Below are positions 41,589-49,189 of a stretch of 64,000 nt of DNA, piece after piece. The notes under the pieces were generated by a model. It was not told the DNA's origin and searched no databases. It saw only the letters and a list, made by a program, of their open reading frames with translations. Each line of letters opens with the position of its first letter. Position 1 is the first letter of the stretch. The translations under genes were made by a program, and so were the position numbers. The DNA is taken from positions 1 to 64,000 of the forward strand of contig CAYFME010000005.1 of NCBI GenBank assembly GCA_964344145.1, in the 5' to 3' direction. The stretch is from JABJOE01 sp964344145 (GTDB lineage Bacteria; Patescibacteriota; Patescibacteriia; UBA9934).

Positions 41589-41616
41589 CGACTCCGGAAG
41601 GGGTCGGCTCTTTCTA
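41589..41616 (+). terminator. terminator of rplI
   Basis: CGACTCC (41589-41595), GGAA loop region, GGGGTCG (41600-41606), then CTCTTTCTATTT. Confidence 0.65.
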
Positions 41617-41636
41617 TTTGGAAGTGTTTGAAAATT

Positions 41637-43256
41637 ATGAAACACAAGTACCTGTTCATCGTTGGTGGAGTTATGAGTGGTGTTGGAAAAGGAACATCCA
41701 GCGCAGCGCTCGGCCTCACACTTAAGTCCAAGGGTTACAACGTCACGGCAATCAAGATCGATCCGTACGTGAACGTCGATGCTGGAACCATGAATCCCGT
41801 GGAGCACGGCGAGGTGTTTGTGACCGTGGACGGCGATGAGACCGATCAGGACATCGGAACGTATGAGCGGTACTTGGATACGAATATCACCAAAGTGAAC
41901 TACATGACGACCGGTCGTGTGTACAAGTCGGTGATTGAGCGTGAGCGAAATTTGGAGTATGGCGGGAAATGCGTGGAGGTTGTGCCAGATGTACCCGAGG
42001 AGGTCATTCGTCGCATCAAACGTGCATCCAAAGAAGCCAAGGCTGATGTCACGTTGATCGAGGTTGGAGGAACGGTTGGTGAGTATCAGAACATCCTTTT
42101 TTTGGAAGCCGCGCGCATCATGCACACCGAAGATCCGTCGGCTGTACAGTTTTGCTTGGTGAGTTATCTGCCAGTACCGCCATCGATCGGGGAGATGAAA
42201 ACAAAGCCAACGCAGTACGCCGTGCGAACGCTCAACTCTGCTGGTATTCAGCCTGACTTTGTGATTTGTCGGTCCAGTCAGCCGATGGATGAACCTCGCA
42301 AAAAGAAGATTGCGCGTTTTTGTAGCATTCCAGAGAGCAACATCATTGCTGCGGCAGATGCGAAGTCCATCTACGACATTCCAGACATTTTTGAAAAGCA
42401 GAAGTTCGCTGAGTCGGTGCTGAAGGGGTTTGGTATGAAACCAAAGCAGAGCGATCTAAAGCAGTGGCGGGCGTTTACGCGCAAGGTGGAGGAGGCCAAA
42501 AAGACCGTGAAGATCGGTGTGGCGGGGAAGTACTTCTCCACTGGTGATTTCACCTTGTCCGACGCGTACATCTCGGTACTTGAAGCCATTAAGCATGCAG
42601 CAGCCGATCAGGGGGTGAGGGCGGAGATTGCGTGGTTGAACTCTGAGGAATACGAGAAGGACCCGAAGAAGATCAAAGAACTTGAATCGTTTGATGGACT
42701 TCTGATTCCTGGTGGGTTTGGATCGCGAGGTATTGAAGGAAAGATTGAGATTATTCGTTTGTGCCGTGAGAAAAAGATTCCGTACCTCGGCATTTGCTAC
42801 GGTATGCAATGTGCGGTCATTGAGTATGCGCGTAACATGCTTGGTCATAAAGACGCGCACACGACGGAGATTCGTCCAAAGACGGAGCATCCAGTGGTTG
42901 ATGTAATGGAAGAGCAGAAAGAAAAGTTGGCAAAGGATGAATACGGCGGAACGATGCGTTTGGGATCGTATGACTGCAAGCTTTCAAAGGACACGCAGTC
43001 TCGCAAGTGGTACAAGGATGAAATGATCTCCGAGCGCCATCGTCATCGTTATGAGTTTAACAATGCGTATCGACAGGAGTTACAGGATGAAGGGTTGGTG
43101 ATCGCTGGCGTGAACCCGAAGCAGGACTTGGTGGAGATTGTTGAGTTGAAAGATCATCCGTTCTTCGTTGGTGTGCAATTTCATCCAGAGTTCCAAAGCC
43201 GACCACTGTCACCGCATCCTTTGTTCCGCGGATTCATTAATGCCGCAAAGGGCTAG
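41637..43256 (+). CDS. pyrG: CTP synthase
   Basis: 539 residues from ATG 41637. The amidoligase domain (1-270) starts KHKYLFIVGGVMSGVGKGTS. The glutaminase domain carries GICYGMQCAVIEYARN with the nucleophilic Cys (Tyr replaces the usual Leu after it) and HPEFQSRPLSPHPLF near the end with the His-Glu pair. It aminates UTP to CTP using glutamine. Normal family length. Ends at a bidirectional terminator shared with rpmA. Confidence 0.95.
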   Translation: MKHKYLFIVGGVMSGVGKGTSSAALGLTLKSKGYNVTAIKIDPYVNVDAGTMNPVEHGEVFVTVDGDETDQDIGTYERYLDTNITKVNYMTTGRVYKSVIERERNLEYGGKCVEVVPDVPEEVIRRIKRASKEAKADVTLIEVGGTVGEYQNILFLEAARIMHTEDPSAVQFCLVSYLPVPPSIGEMKTKPTQYAVRTLNSAGIQPDFVICRSSQPMDEPRKKKIARFCSIPESNIIAAADAKSIYDIPDIFEKQKFAESVLKGFGMKPKQSDLKQWRAFTRKVEEAKKTVKIGVAGKYFSTGDFTLSDAYISVLEAIKHAAADQGVRAEIAWLNSEEYEKDPKKIKELESFDGLLIPGGFGSRGIEGKIEIIRLCREKKIPYLGICYGMQCAVIEYARNMLGHKDAHTTEIRPKTEHPVVDVMEEQKEKLAKDEYGGTMRLGSYDCKLSKDTQSRKWYKDEMISERHRHRYEFNNAYRQELQDEGLVIAGVNPKQDLVEIVELKDHPFFVGVQFHPEFQSRPLSPHPLFRGFINAAKG

Positions 43257-43290
43257 AATCAAAAAAGAACCTCGTGGCTCTTTTTTGATT
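43257..43290. terminator. bidirectional terminator, pyrG and rpmA
   Basis: AATCAAAAAAGA (43257) pairs with TCTTTTTTGATT (ending 43290) around a CC-TCGT-GG loop region. T-tracts occur on both strands. Confidence 0.85.
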
Positions 43291-43561
43291 AGACAACGTT
43301 GACGAATGTCTTTCGATTCAACTTGCCGGTGAAGCTTGGCATCATCTTTTTGGAAAACTTCACGGTTCCTCCTGTCGCTGCGTAGAGGGTGTCGTCCTTT
43401 CCAACGCGTACGTTTGTTCCTGGACGATACTTGGTACCGCGCTGGCGAACCAAAATTTGACCTGCCTTCACGGCCTGTCCGTCGGACTTCTTGAGTCCAA
43501 GTCGCTTTGCTTTCGAGTCACGACCGTTACTAGTCGAACCCTGCGCTTTTTTGTGTGCCAT
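43289..43561 (-). CDS. rpmA: 50S ribosomal protein bL27
   Basis: 90 residues from ATG 43561 (MAHKKAQGSTSNGRDSKAKR), the standard start; a longer frame upstream lacks conservation. GQILVRQRGTKYRPGTNV and GxDDTLYA match the family. It lies near the peptidyl transferase centre. It is not next to rplU here. Its leader (43562-43620) can fold into a hairpin. Confidence 0.95.
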   Translation of the reverse strand: MAHKKAQGSTSNGRDSKAKRLGLKKSDGQAVKAGQILVRQRGTKYRPGTNVRVGKDDTLYAATGGTVKFSKKMMPSFTGKLNRKTFVNVV

Positions 43562-43625
43562 AGTGGCTCGCAAGCTTAGGTGAGGCTCTTACGGCTGGTA
43601 CAAGAGGAACCTCAAAACTGGCGAA

Positions 43626-43654
43626 ATATTAGCGTATTGGCCAAAAAACGTCAA
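43626..43654 (-). promoter_or_regulatory. promoter of rpmA
   Basis: On the minus strand, TTGACG (43654-43649), spacer beginning TTTTTT, TAATAT (43631-43626). The leader of about 60 bases contains GAGG/CCTC and CTCTT/AAGAG pairings. Confidence 0.7.
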
Positions 43655-43663
43655 GTCCGAAGC

Positions 43664-43692
43664 TGTACAAATGGGGAAAACCGGGATATTAT
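43664..43692 (+). promoter_or_regulatory. promoter of the NifU-like gene
   Basis: TGTACA (43664-43669), 17-base spacer, TATTAT (43687-43692). ATG 43701 follows after eight bases, which supports that start over the earlier in-frame ATG at 43671. Confidence 0.55.
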
Positions 43693-43700
43693 TCGCAGGT

Positions 43701-43973
43701 ATGCAGCCTATTGCGGAGCAGATTGAACAGATTTTAGAGGAAATTCGGCCAAAACTTGCTCGCCACGGCGGGGATGTGGAGCTGGTCCATTTTGACGCCT
43801 ACGAGCGCGTTGCGTCTCTTCGTATGAAAGGGGCGTGCGTTGGTTGTGCCTTAAGCTCTGCAACGATGAAGGCTGGGATCGAAGGGCTGATTCGAGAACA
43901 GGTTCCCGACGTTACTGTGCTCGATGTGTCCGATCATGAATCAGGCGAGAATCCGTACTATGAAGCGAAGTAA
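43701..43973 (+). CDS. NifU-like Fe-S scaffold domain protein
   Basis: 90 residues from ATG 43701. It contains only the NifU C-terminal (Nfu) domain: IRPKLARHGGDVELV near the start and the cluster-binding GACVGCALSS CxxC. It carries or delivers Fe-S clusters in the cytoplasm. It overlaps the next gene by 14 bases. Confidence 0.9.
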   Translation: MQPIAEQIEQILEEIRPKLARHGGDVELVHFDAYERVASLRMKGACVGCALSSATMKAGIEGLIREQVPDVTVLDVSDHESGENPYYEAK

Positions 43974-44370
43974 GGGGGCAAAGAAAGCGTGGAAGGAGTT
44001 TAGAGGGACGCTGGGTGTGATCGCCTCAAAGCGGCTCTTTCGTGTTCTTGTCCCAGTCTCCATTCTGTTCTTGATCTTAAGTGCAGCCGTGCCGTATTTC
44101 TATTTGTACCCAGAGGCTGGTGAGCAGATCGCCATTCCACTTCACTATAATATCCACTTTGGCGTCGACCTGTTCGGCCCACCGGAGCGAATGTTCATGG
44201 CAAGCACCGTCGGGCTCATCGTTTTCGTCGTCAATATGATTTTGGCAATCGCCCTCTGGCGCAAGCAGACGATCCTGAGCTACGGCCTCTTGTGCGCAAC
44301 CGCGGTGATTGAAGTGGTATTATTTGTAGCAAGTGTGTTCGTTACTCTTCTTGTGCTCAGTTATCTATGA
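43960..44370 (+). CDS. membrane protein, unknown
   Basis: 136 residues from ATG 43960 (MKRSKGAKKAWKEF), overlapping the NifU-like gene by 14 bases. A basic N-terminal tail precedes three membrane helices (about 28-48, 78-98, 106-130). The first loop has IPLHYNIHFGVDLFG, a segment common in DUF1648-like membrane proteins. ATGA overlap with mraY downstream. Function is unknown. Confidence 0.6.
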   Translation: MKRSKGAKKAWKEFRGTLGVIASKRLFRVLVPVSILFLILSAAVPYFYLYPEAGEQIAIPLHYNIHFGVDLFGPPERMFMASTVGLIVFVVNMILAIALWRKQTILSYGLLCATAVIEVVLFVASVFVTLLVLSYL

Positions 44371-45419
44371 TCGAACCGTTCATCATCGGAAAGATTCTTG
44401 CGCTGACGACGATTTCGTTTGTGTTGGCTGTGCTGCTTACGCCGGCGTGGACGCATGTGCTGTACAAGTACAAGATGGGAAAGTCGTTGCGTGACAAGAA
44501 GAAGGCGCCGATTTTTCACAAGATGCATGCGAGCAAAGAGGGTACGCCTACGATGGGCGGTGTGCTCATTTGGGGGACGGTACTTGCGACGGTTGCGATT
44601 TTTTACCTCCTGTCTTACGTCGACCCAACAGGTATCTTCGGTCAGATGAACTTTCTTTCGCGTGGAGAGACGCTGTTGCCACTGGGGGCGCTCGTGGCGG
44701 CGGGTTTGATTGGTTTGGCTGACGACTTTTTCAATGTGAAACGCATTGGAACCAATGGTGGCGGCATCGATATCCGTCATCGACTCCTGTTGTTTCTCAT
44801 CATTGCGGCAATCGGTGCGTGGTGGTTTTACTTTAAGTTGGACTGGGACTTGCTGCACATTCCGTTTCTCGGATCGTATAACATCGGCTGGTGGTACATT
44901 CCGTTGTTTATCTTAGTGATCGTTGCGACGTCGTTTTCTGTAAACCAAACGGACGGGTTGGACGGGTTAGCCGGCGGATCACTTGTGTCGTCGTTTGGAG
45001 CGTTGACATTTGTCGCTATTTTCCAAGAGCGCTACGAACTTGCGGCTTTCTGTGGCGTGATCATGGGAGCGTTAATCGCGTTTCTGTGGTTCAACATTTA
45101 TCCCGCTCGTTTCTTTATGGGTGACACAGGATCGATGTCCCTGGGTGTAACCCTTGGAATCGTCGCGATGCTCACAAACACGGCGTTGTTTTTGCCGGTG
45201 ATTGGTCTTGTGTTTGTGATTGAGGCCGTTTCTACCATCATTCAACTTGTTTCGAAAAAGCTTTGGAAGAAAAAGATTTTTAAAGTCGCCCCCATTCATC
45301 ACCATTACGAAGCCCTCGGCTGGCCTGAGCCGAAGGTGGTGATGAGATTCTGGCTGGTCTCGTGGATCGCGGCGGCACTGGGAATCATTTTGTTCCTGCT
45401 CGATCTAGCCCTCTCGTAG
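44367..45419 (+). CDS. mraY: phospho-N-acetylmuramoyl-pentapeptide transferase
   Basis: 350 residues with ten membrane helices. KEGTPTMGG, NQTDGLDGLAGG and FMGDTGSMSLG carry the catalytic Asp residues, and PIHHHYEALGWPEPKVVMRF is the conserved His loop. It makes lipid I at the inner membrane face. First of mraY-ftsW-murG; four bases separate it from ftsW. Confidence 0.95.
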   Translation: MIEPFIIGKILALTTISFVLAVLLTPAWTHVLYKYKMGKSLRDKKKAPIFHKMHASKEGTPTMGGVLIWGTVLATVAIFYLLSYVDPTGIFGQMNFLSRGETLLPLGALVAAGLIGLADDFFNVKRIGTNGGGIDIRHRLLLFLIIAAIGAWWFYFKLDWDLLHIPFLGSYNIGWWYIPLFILVIVATSFSVNQTDGLDGLAGGSLVSSFGALTFVAIFQERYELAAFCGVIMGALIAFLWFNIYPARFFMGDTGSMSLGVTLGIVAMLTNTALFLPVIGLVFVIEAVSTIIQLVSKKLWKKKIFKVAPIHHHYEALGWPEPKVVMRFWLVSWIAAALGIILFLLDLALS

Positions 45420-45422
45420 CAC

Positions 45423-46523
45423 ATGGCATCAAAAGGACAGGTTGATCGCGTCTTCTTGGCCTACATTCTGGGCCTTCTTGTTTTTGGGCTGATCATGTTA
45501 ACCAGCGCCTCTGGTCCGCTTGGCTACGATCGGTTTGGCGACAGCTATTATTTTCTCAAACATCAGTTGATACAGGGGGCGTTGCCAGGGATCGCTGTCC
45601 TCGTGATCGCATCTAAGATCAAGTATCAAGCGTACAAGAAGCATGCGTTTTTGCTGCTTGTTGTTTCGATTGTCCTGCTTGTATTGGTTTTCATTCCCGG
45701 CATTGGTACGGATTTTGGGACGTTTGCAAACTCTTGGGTGCAAATCGGATCATTCTCGTTTCAGCCGTCGGAGATTGTGAAGCTGACGTTCTTTTTGTAC
45801 TTGGCCGCGTGGATGGTTGAGCGGAGTCATGGCGAGATCCACGACGTGCGCGCTGGGCTAATGCCGTTTTTGATTATCTTGGGCATCATTACCATATTAA
45901 TGATGTTGCAACCCGACCTCGGAACGCTGTCCATTATCGCCTCCGTGTCGTTTATCATGTATTTTGTAGCAGGGGGGCCGCTGCGTCATTTGCTTGGGCT
46001 TGGTGCGCTTTGTCTTGGTGCGTTTGCGATTGCGATCAAGGCATCGCCGTATCGCGCGGCGCGTTTGATGACGTTCCTGCATCCAGAGCTCGATCCGCAG
46101 GGCATTGGGTACCAGATTAACCAGGCGTTGTTAGCGATTGGCTCAGGCGGCATCTTCGGCCGCGGTTACGGTCATTCGCTGCAGAAGTTTCAATACTTGC
46201 CAGAGGTCGTAGGGGACTCGATCTTTGCGGTGATGGCCGAGGAGCTGGGATTTGTCTTTACCCTTCTGTTCATCGCAGCGTTTCTGGGGATGCTGCTGCG
46301 CGGGCTGGATATTGCCAAGGGCGCGAAAGATCGATTTGGAAAATACCTCGTGGTCGGTATCATCTCGTGGTTCGGCGTACAGGCGTTTGTGAATATCGGC
46401 GCGATCGTTGGTGTGATGCCACTGACGGGTGTGCCATTGCCGTTTATGAGTTACGGAGGAACGGCATTGGTGGTATCGCTCGCCGCCGCAGGAGTCGTCT
46501 TAAATGTTTCAAAACAATCATGA
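45423..46523 (+). CDS. ftsW: FtsW/RodA-type lipid II glycan polymerase
   Basis: 366 residues with about ten helices. The SEDS signatures are AILTPDLG-like LMMLQPDLGTLS, GSGGIFGRGYGHS and YLPEVVGDSIFAVMAEELGF, with PLPFMSYGGTALV near the end. Position between mraY and murG favours FtsW over RodA. It polymerises lipid II during septal growth. ATGA overlap with murG. Confidence 0.9.
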   Translation: MASKGQVDRVFLAYILGLLVFGLIMLTSASGPLGYDRFGDSYYFLKHQLIQGALPGIAVLVIASKIKYQAYKKHAFLLLVVSIVLLVLVFIPGIGTDFGTFANSWVQIGSFSFQPSEIVKLTFFLYLAAWMVERSHGEIHDVRAGLMPFLIILGIITILMMLQPDLGTLSIIASVSFIMYFVAGGPLRHLLGLGALCLGAFAIAIKASPYRAARLMTFLHPELDPQGIGYQINQALLAIGSGGIFGRGYGHSLQKFQYLPEVVGDSIFAVMAEELGFVFTLLFIAAFLGMLLRGLDIAKGAKDRFGKYLVVGIISWFGVQAFVNIGAIVGVMPLTGVPLPFMSYGGTALVVSLAAAGVVLNVSKQS

Positions 46524-47596
46524 GTGAAGCTCCAAAGATTCTCTTGTCCGGCGGAGGGACGCTGGGACCGGTGACACCACTACTCGCTGTGGTGGAGGTT
46601 TGGCGTGAGAGTGGTGTGGCAGCAGAATTTGCGTGGGTAGGAACCAAGCGTGGTCCGGAACGCGCGCTTGTGGAAGCATCGCGCATTCCGTTTCACACGC
46701 TGAGGGCTCCCAAGCTGGATCGACATCGATGGTGGAAGTGGCCAGCTATTCCGTTTACGATGGCATGGAGTTTATATCGTGCGTGGAAACTGCTGCGTGA
46801 AATCGAGCCGGATGTGGTGATGAGCGCGGGTGGATATGTGAGCGTACCGCTTGTGATGATGGCACGATTGATGGGCATGAACGTATGGATTCATCAGCTG
46901 GACCGTGTGCCGGGACTGGCGAATCGTCTGATGGCACCGTTTGCGCATCGCGTGAGCGTAACGCTCGACGAAAGTCTCGAATCATTTTCAGAAAAAAAAC
47001 GCCTCGACGTTGGCGGGGTCGTTCGACCGCAGATGTGGCAAGGCGATGTGGAGAAAGCGCGTGAGCGGTTTGGTCTCAAAAAAATCGACGATCGACCAAC
47101 GCTGTTGGTATTTGGTGGAGGGACAGGCGCTGAGTCATTGAACGAGATGATCGCGGCTATTGGCCCCGACCTTGTTCAGATCGCTGATGTTGTGCACCTA
47201 TCCGGGAAAGGTAAGTTGCGTTCAGCGTATGAACAGATTAGCGATCGCTACGTTGCTCTCGAGTTTCTGGGCGCGGGCATGGCAGACGCACTGGCACTTG
47301 CGGACATTGTTGTGGGTCGAGCTGGGATGGGGACGATTATGGAGCTCGCGGCACTCAAAAAGCCAAGCGTCATTATTCCGCTGCACAACACCGATCAGCT
47401 TGGCAATGCACAGCTTCTTGAAGATCGTCAAGCCGCAAAGATTCTGCGCACGATCAATCCACAGATACTCAAACAAGAAATCGAACATCTCATTGACGAT
47501 CCGTCCGAACGCCGCGCCTTCAGTCGTCGGATCGGTATGTTGTTCTCACCGCGAGGCGCTGAGAGGATCGTCCAGGAGGTGATGAAGATGTTGTAG
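46520..47596 (+). CDS. murG: UDP-GlcNAc:lipid I transferase
   Basis: 358 residues from ATG 46520 (MSEAPKILLSGGGTLGPVTP), overlapping ftsW by ATGA; a longer frame inside ftsW is a shadow. GT28 fold: SAGGYVSVPL, then LVFGGGTGAESLN and RAGMGTIMELAALKKPSVII in the donor site. It makes lipid II. The stop codon lies within a 28-base perfect palindrome. Confidence 0.93.
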   Translation: MSEAPKILLSGGGTLGPVTPLLAVVEVWRESGVAAEFAWVGTKRGPERALVEASRIPFHTLRAPKLDRHRWWKWPAIPFTMAWSLYRAWKLLREIEPDVVMSAGGYVSVPLVMMARLMGMNVWIHQLDRVPGLANRLMAPFAHRVSVTLDESLESFSEKKRLDVGGVVRPQMWQGDVEKARERFGLKKIDDRPTLLVFGGGTGAESLNEMIAAIGPDLVQIADVVHLSGKGKLRSAYEQISDRYVALEFLGAGMADALALADIVVGRAGMGTIMELAALKKPSVIIPLHNTDQLGNAQLLEDRQAAKILRTINPQILKQEIEHLIDDPSERRAFSRRIGMLFSPRGAERIVQEVMKML

Positions 47597-47620
47597 GGAC
47601 AAGGCGCGCCTTGTCCCTAC
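47593..47620. repeat. 28-base perfect palindrome at the murG stop
   Basis: Left half GTAGGGACAAGGCG mirrors the right half exactly (centre GGCGCGCC). It contains the TAG stop at 47594-47596. A different class from the CGATCG palindromes. Confidence 0.8.
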
Positions 47621-47627
47621 GGCAAAC

Positions 47628-47657
47628 AAAAAAGAGATCGTTTCCGATCCCTTTTTT
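47628..47657. terminator. bidirectional terminator
   Basis: AAAAAAGAGATCG pairs with CGATCCCTTTTTT around a short loop, between murG and the convergent zinc-ribbon gene. Confidence 0.75.
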
Positions 47658-47666
47658 GATATCAGT

Positions 47667-47846
47667 TTACGCAGCTGGTGCGTCTCCGCCACCTTCGGCT
47701 GGTGCCTCTGGTGCAGCCTCTGGTGCTGCTGCTTCGCCACCCTCTGCAGGTGCCTCAGCTGGTGCTTCTGCTGCTGGTGCTGGAGCACAGTTAGGGCAAA
47801 GACCCTCACCGTCGAACTCAGCACTACATCCTGTACAAACTCCCAT
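47667..47846 (-). CDS. 59-residue zinc-ribbon protein with Ala/Pro/Glu tail
   Basis: On the minus strand, ATG 47846 to TAA 47667. Residues 1-20 form a CxxC-x9-CxxC knuckle (MGVCTGCSAEFDGEGLCPNC). The remaining 39 residues are a low-complexity tail of APAEAP and GGEAAAPEA repeats. A consensus promoter and terminator flank it and codons look like those of well-expressed genes, so it is a real gene. Small zinc knuckles with flexible tails often bind RNA, ribosomes or proteins; no specific function can be given. Confidence 0.75.
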   Translation of the reverse strand: MGVCTGCSAEFDGEGLCPNCAPAPAAEAPAEAPAEGGEAAAPEAAPEAPAEGGGDAPAA

Positions 47847-47877
47847 AGTTGATAGAAGTTACTTGAATTACAGATAC

Positions 47878-47906
47878 AGTTTAGAAACGTTGGTGATTTT
47901 TGTCAA
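47878..47906 (-). promoter_or_regulatory. promoter of the zinc-ribbon gene
   Basis: On the minus strand, TTGACA (47906-47901), 17-base spacer, TAAACT (47883-47878). Leader of about 25 bases. Confidence 0.85.
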
Positions 47907-47943
47907 AGAAACAAATAAACAGCCGTGCAAGACAGCTGTTTAT

Positions 47944-48019
47944 TGGTCCGCCGAGGAGGACTCGAACCTCCGACCCCGGGCTTAAAAGGCCCTTGCTCTA
48001 CCAACTGAGCTATCGGCGG
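47944..48019 (-). tRNA. tRNA-Lys (TTT)
   Basis: 76 bases on the minus strand. Acceptor CCGCCGA pairs with TCGGCGG, followed by A and an encoded CCA. D arm TAGCTCAGTTGGTAGAGC, anticodon loop CTTTTAA with anticodon TTT, T arm GGAGGTTCGAGTCCTCC. Confidence 0.95.
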
Positions 48020-48064
48020 GCGCCGAATTTATAGCATGATCGAGAAGGAAAATCAACCCTCTGC

Positions 48065-48070
48065 TATACT
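48065..48070 (+). promoter_or_regulatory. extended -10 box of the GT4 gene at 48077
   Basis: TGC before TATACT (48065-48070). GTG 48077 lies six bases later, so the mRNA should be leaderless. Confidence 0.55.
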
Positions 48071-48076
48071 ACAGAC

Positions 48077-49189
48077 GTGCGTATTGCCATGATCGGACAA
48101 AAAGGCGTTGTGGTTGGCGAACGCGGCGGGGGCATTGAGCGACATGTCGCAGAGCTCTCGCGGCGTTTGGTTAGCGCTGGACATGATGTCACCGTTTACG
48201 CTCGCGCAAAGTATGACCCCGATATGCCTGAGAACTTCGAGGGTGTGAAGCTTGTGTATCTACCGACCATCTACTCCAAAAATCTCGAAGCGATTTTGCA
48301 TACATTCTTTTCAACCATCCACGCGCTTCGGCAAGGGTATGACGTTATTCACTATCACGGCGTTGGTCCGTCGACCCTTGCATGGATCCCGCGGCTCTTT
48401 GCACGTGAGTCTACCATCGTCACCACGTTTCACTCGCAAGACCGTTTTCACAAGAAGTGGGGATTCTTCGCGCGGATGTATCTCACCTTTGGAGAATGGG
48501 CGGCGGTGCGCTTTCCACATTTTTGCATTACGGTCTCTCATGTCCTGCAAGTCTACTGTCGCGAACGCTTAGGTCGTGAGACAGTATATATTCCAAATGG
48601 AGCAGAGATGAAAAACGTTCAGAGCTCAGATCAACTGGAACGTTTCGGCCTTTCACCTCAGTCGTACATTCTTAATGTGGGGCGATTGGTCCCTCAAAAA
48701 GGTATCCACCTTTTAATTGAGGCCTTTAGAACACTCGACACCGACAAACAACTTGTGATCGTTGGTGCCCCAAGTTTCTCCAAAGGATACTACCAGCAAC
48801 TCCGAGATCTAGCGGAAGGGGACGATCGCATTCATTTTCTTGGGTATCAGGAAGGTGACACCCTTGACCAGCTGTATGCATACGCTGCCTTCTACGTCCA
48901 TCCTTCAGAGTCTGAAGGGTTGCCGCTTACAGTGCTCGAGGCGATGAGCTATGGACTCGCACCGCTCGTTTCAGATATTCCTGCCAACATGGAGGCGTTG
49001 CATCATACGGGCTTTACATTTCCGTCCGGCAACGTTGATGCATTGCGTGAGGCCCTTGTTCGGCTTTTGCAGCATCCGCAGATCGTTCAAGAGCAATCAG
49101 AGGAGGTGCGCGCCGTGATTGAAGTGGAGTTTAATTGGGAAATGATTGCACAGCATACGGAATCCGTTTATGTCACAGCTCGACATTAA
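48077..49189 (+). CDS. glycosyltransferase family 4 (paralogue of 3574)
   Basis: 370 residues from GTG 48077. It begins MRIAMIGQKGVVVGERGGGI, a longer Gly loop than in the paralogue at 3574. YHGVGPSTLAW, TTFHSQDR, YIPNGAEMK and EGLPLTVLEAMSYG follow. GT-B retaining glycosyltransferase. Its end overlaps the P-type ATPase gene by 20 bases, an odd pairing that suggests transcriptional convenience rather than shared function. Confidence 0.85.
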   Translation: MRIAMIGQKGVVVGERGGGIERHVAELSRRLVSAGHDVTVYARAKYDPDMPENFEGVKLVYLPTIYSKNLEAILHTFFSTIHALRQGYDVIHYHGVGPSTLAWIPRLFARESTIVTTFHSQDRFHKKWGFFARMYLTFGEWAAVRFPHFCITVSHVLQVYCRERLGRETVYIPNGAEMKNVQSSDQLERFGLSPQSYILNVGRLVPQKGIHLLIEAFRTLDTDKQLVIVGAPSFSKGYYQQLRDLAEGDDRIHFLGYQEGDTLDQLYAYAAFYVHPSESEGLPLTVLEAMSYGLAPLVSDIPANMEALHHTGFTFPSGNVDALREALVRLLQHPQIVQEQSEEVRAVIEVEFNWEMIAQHTESVYVTARH

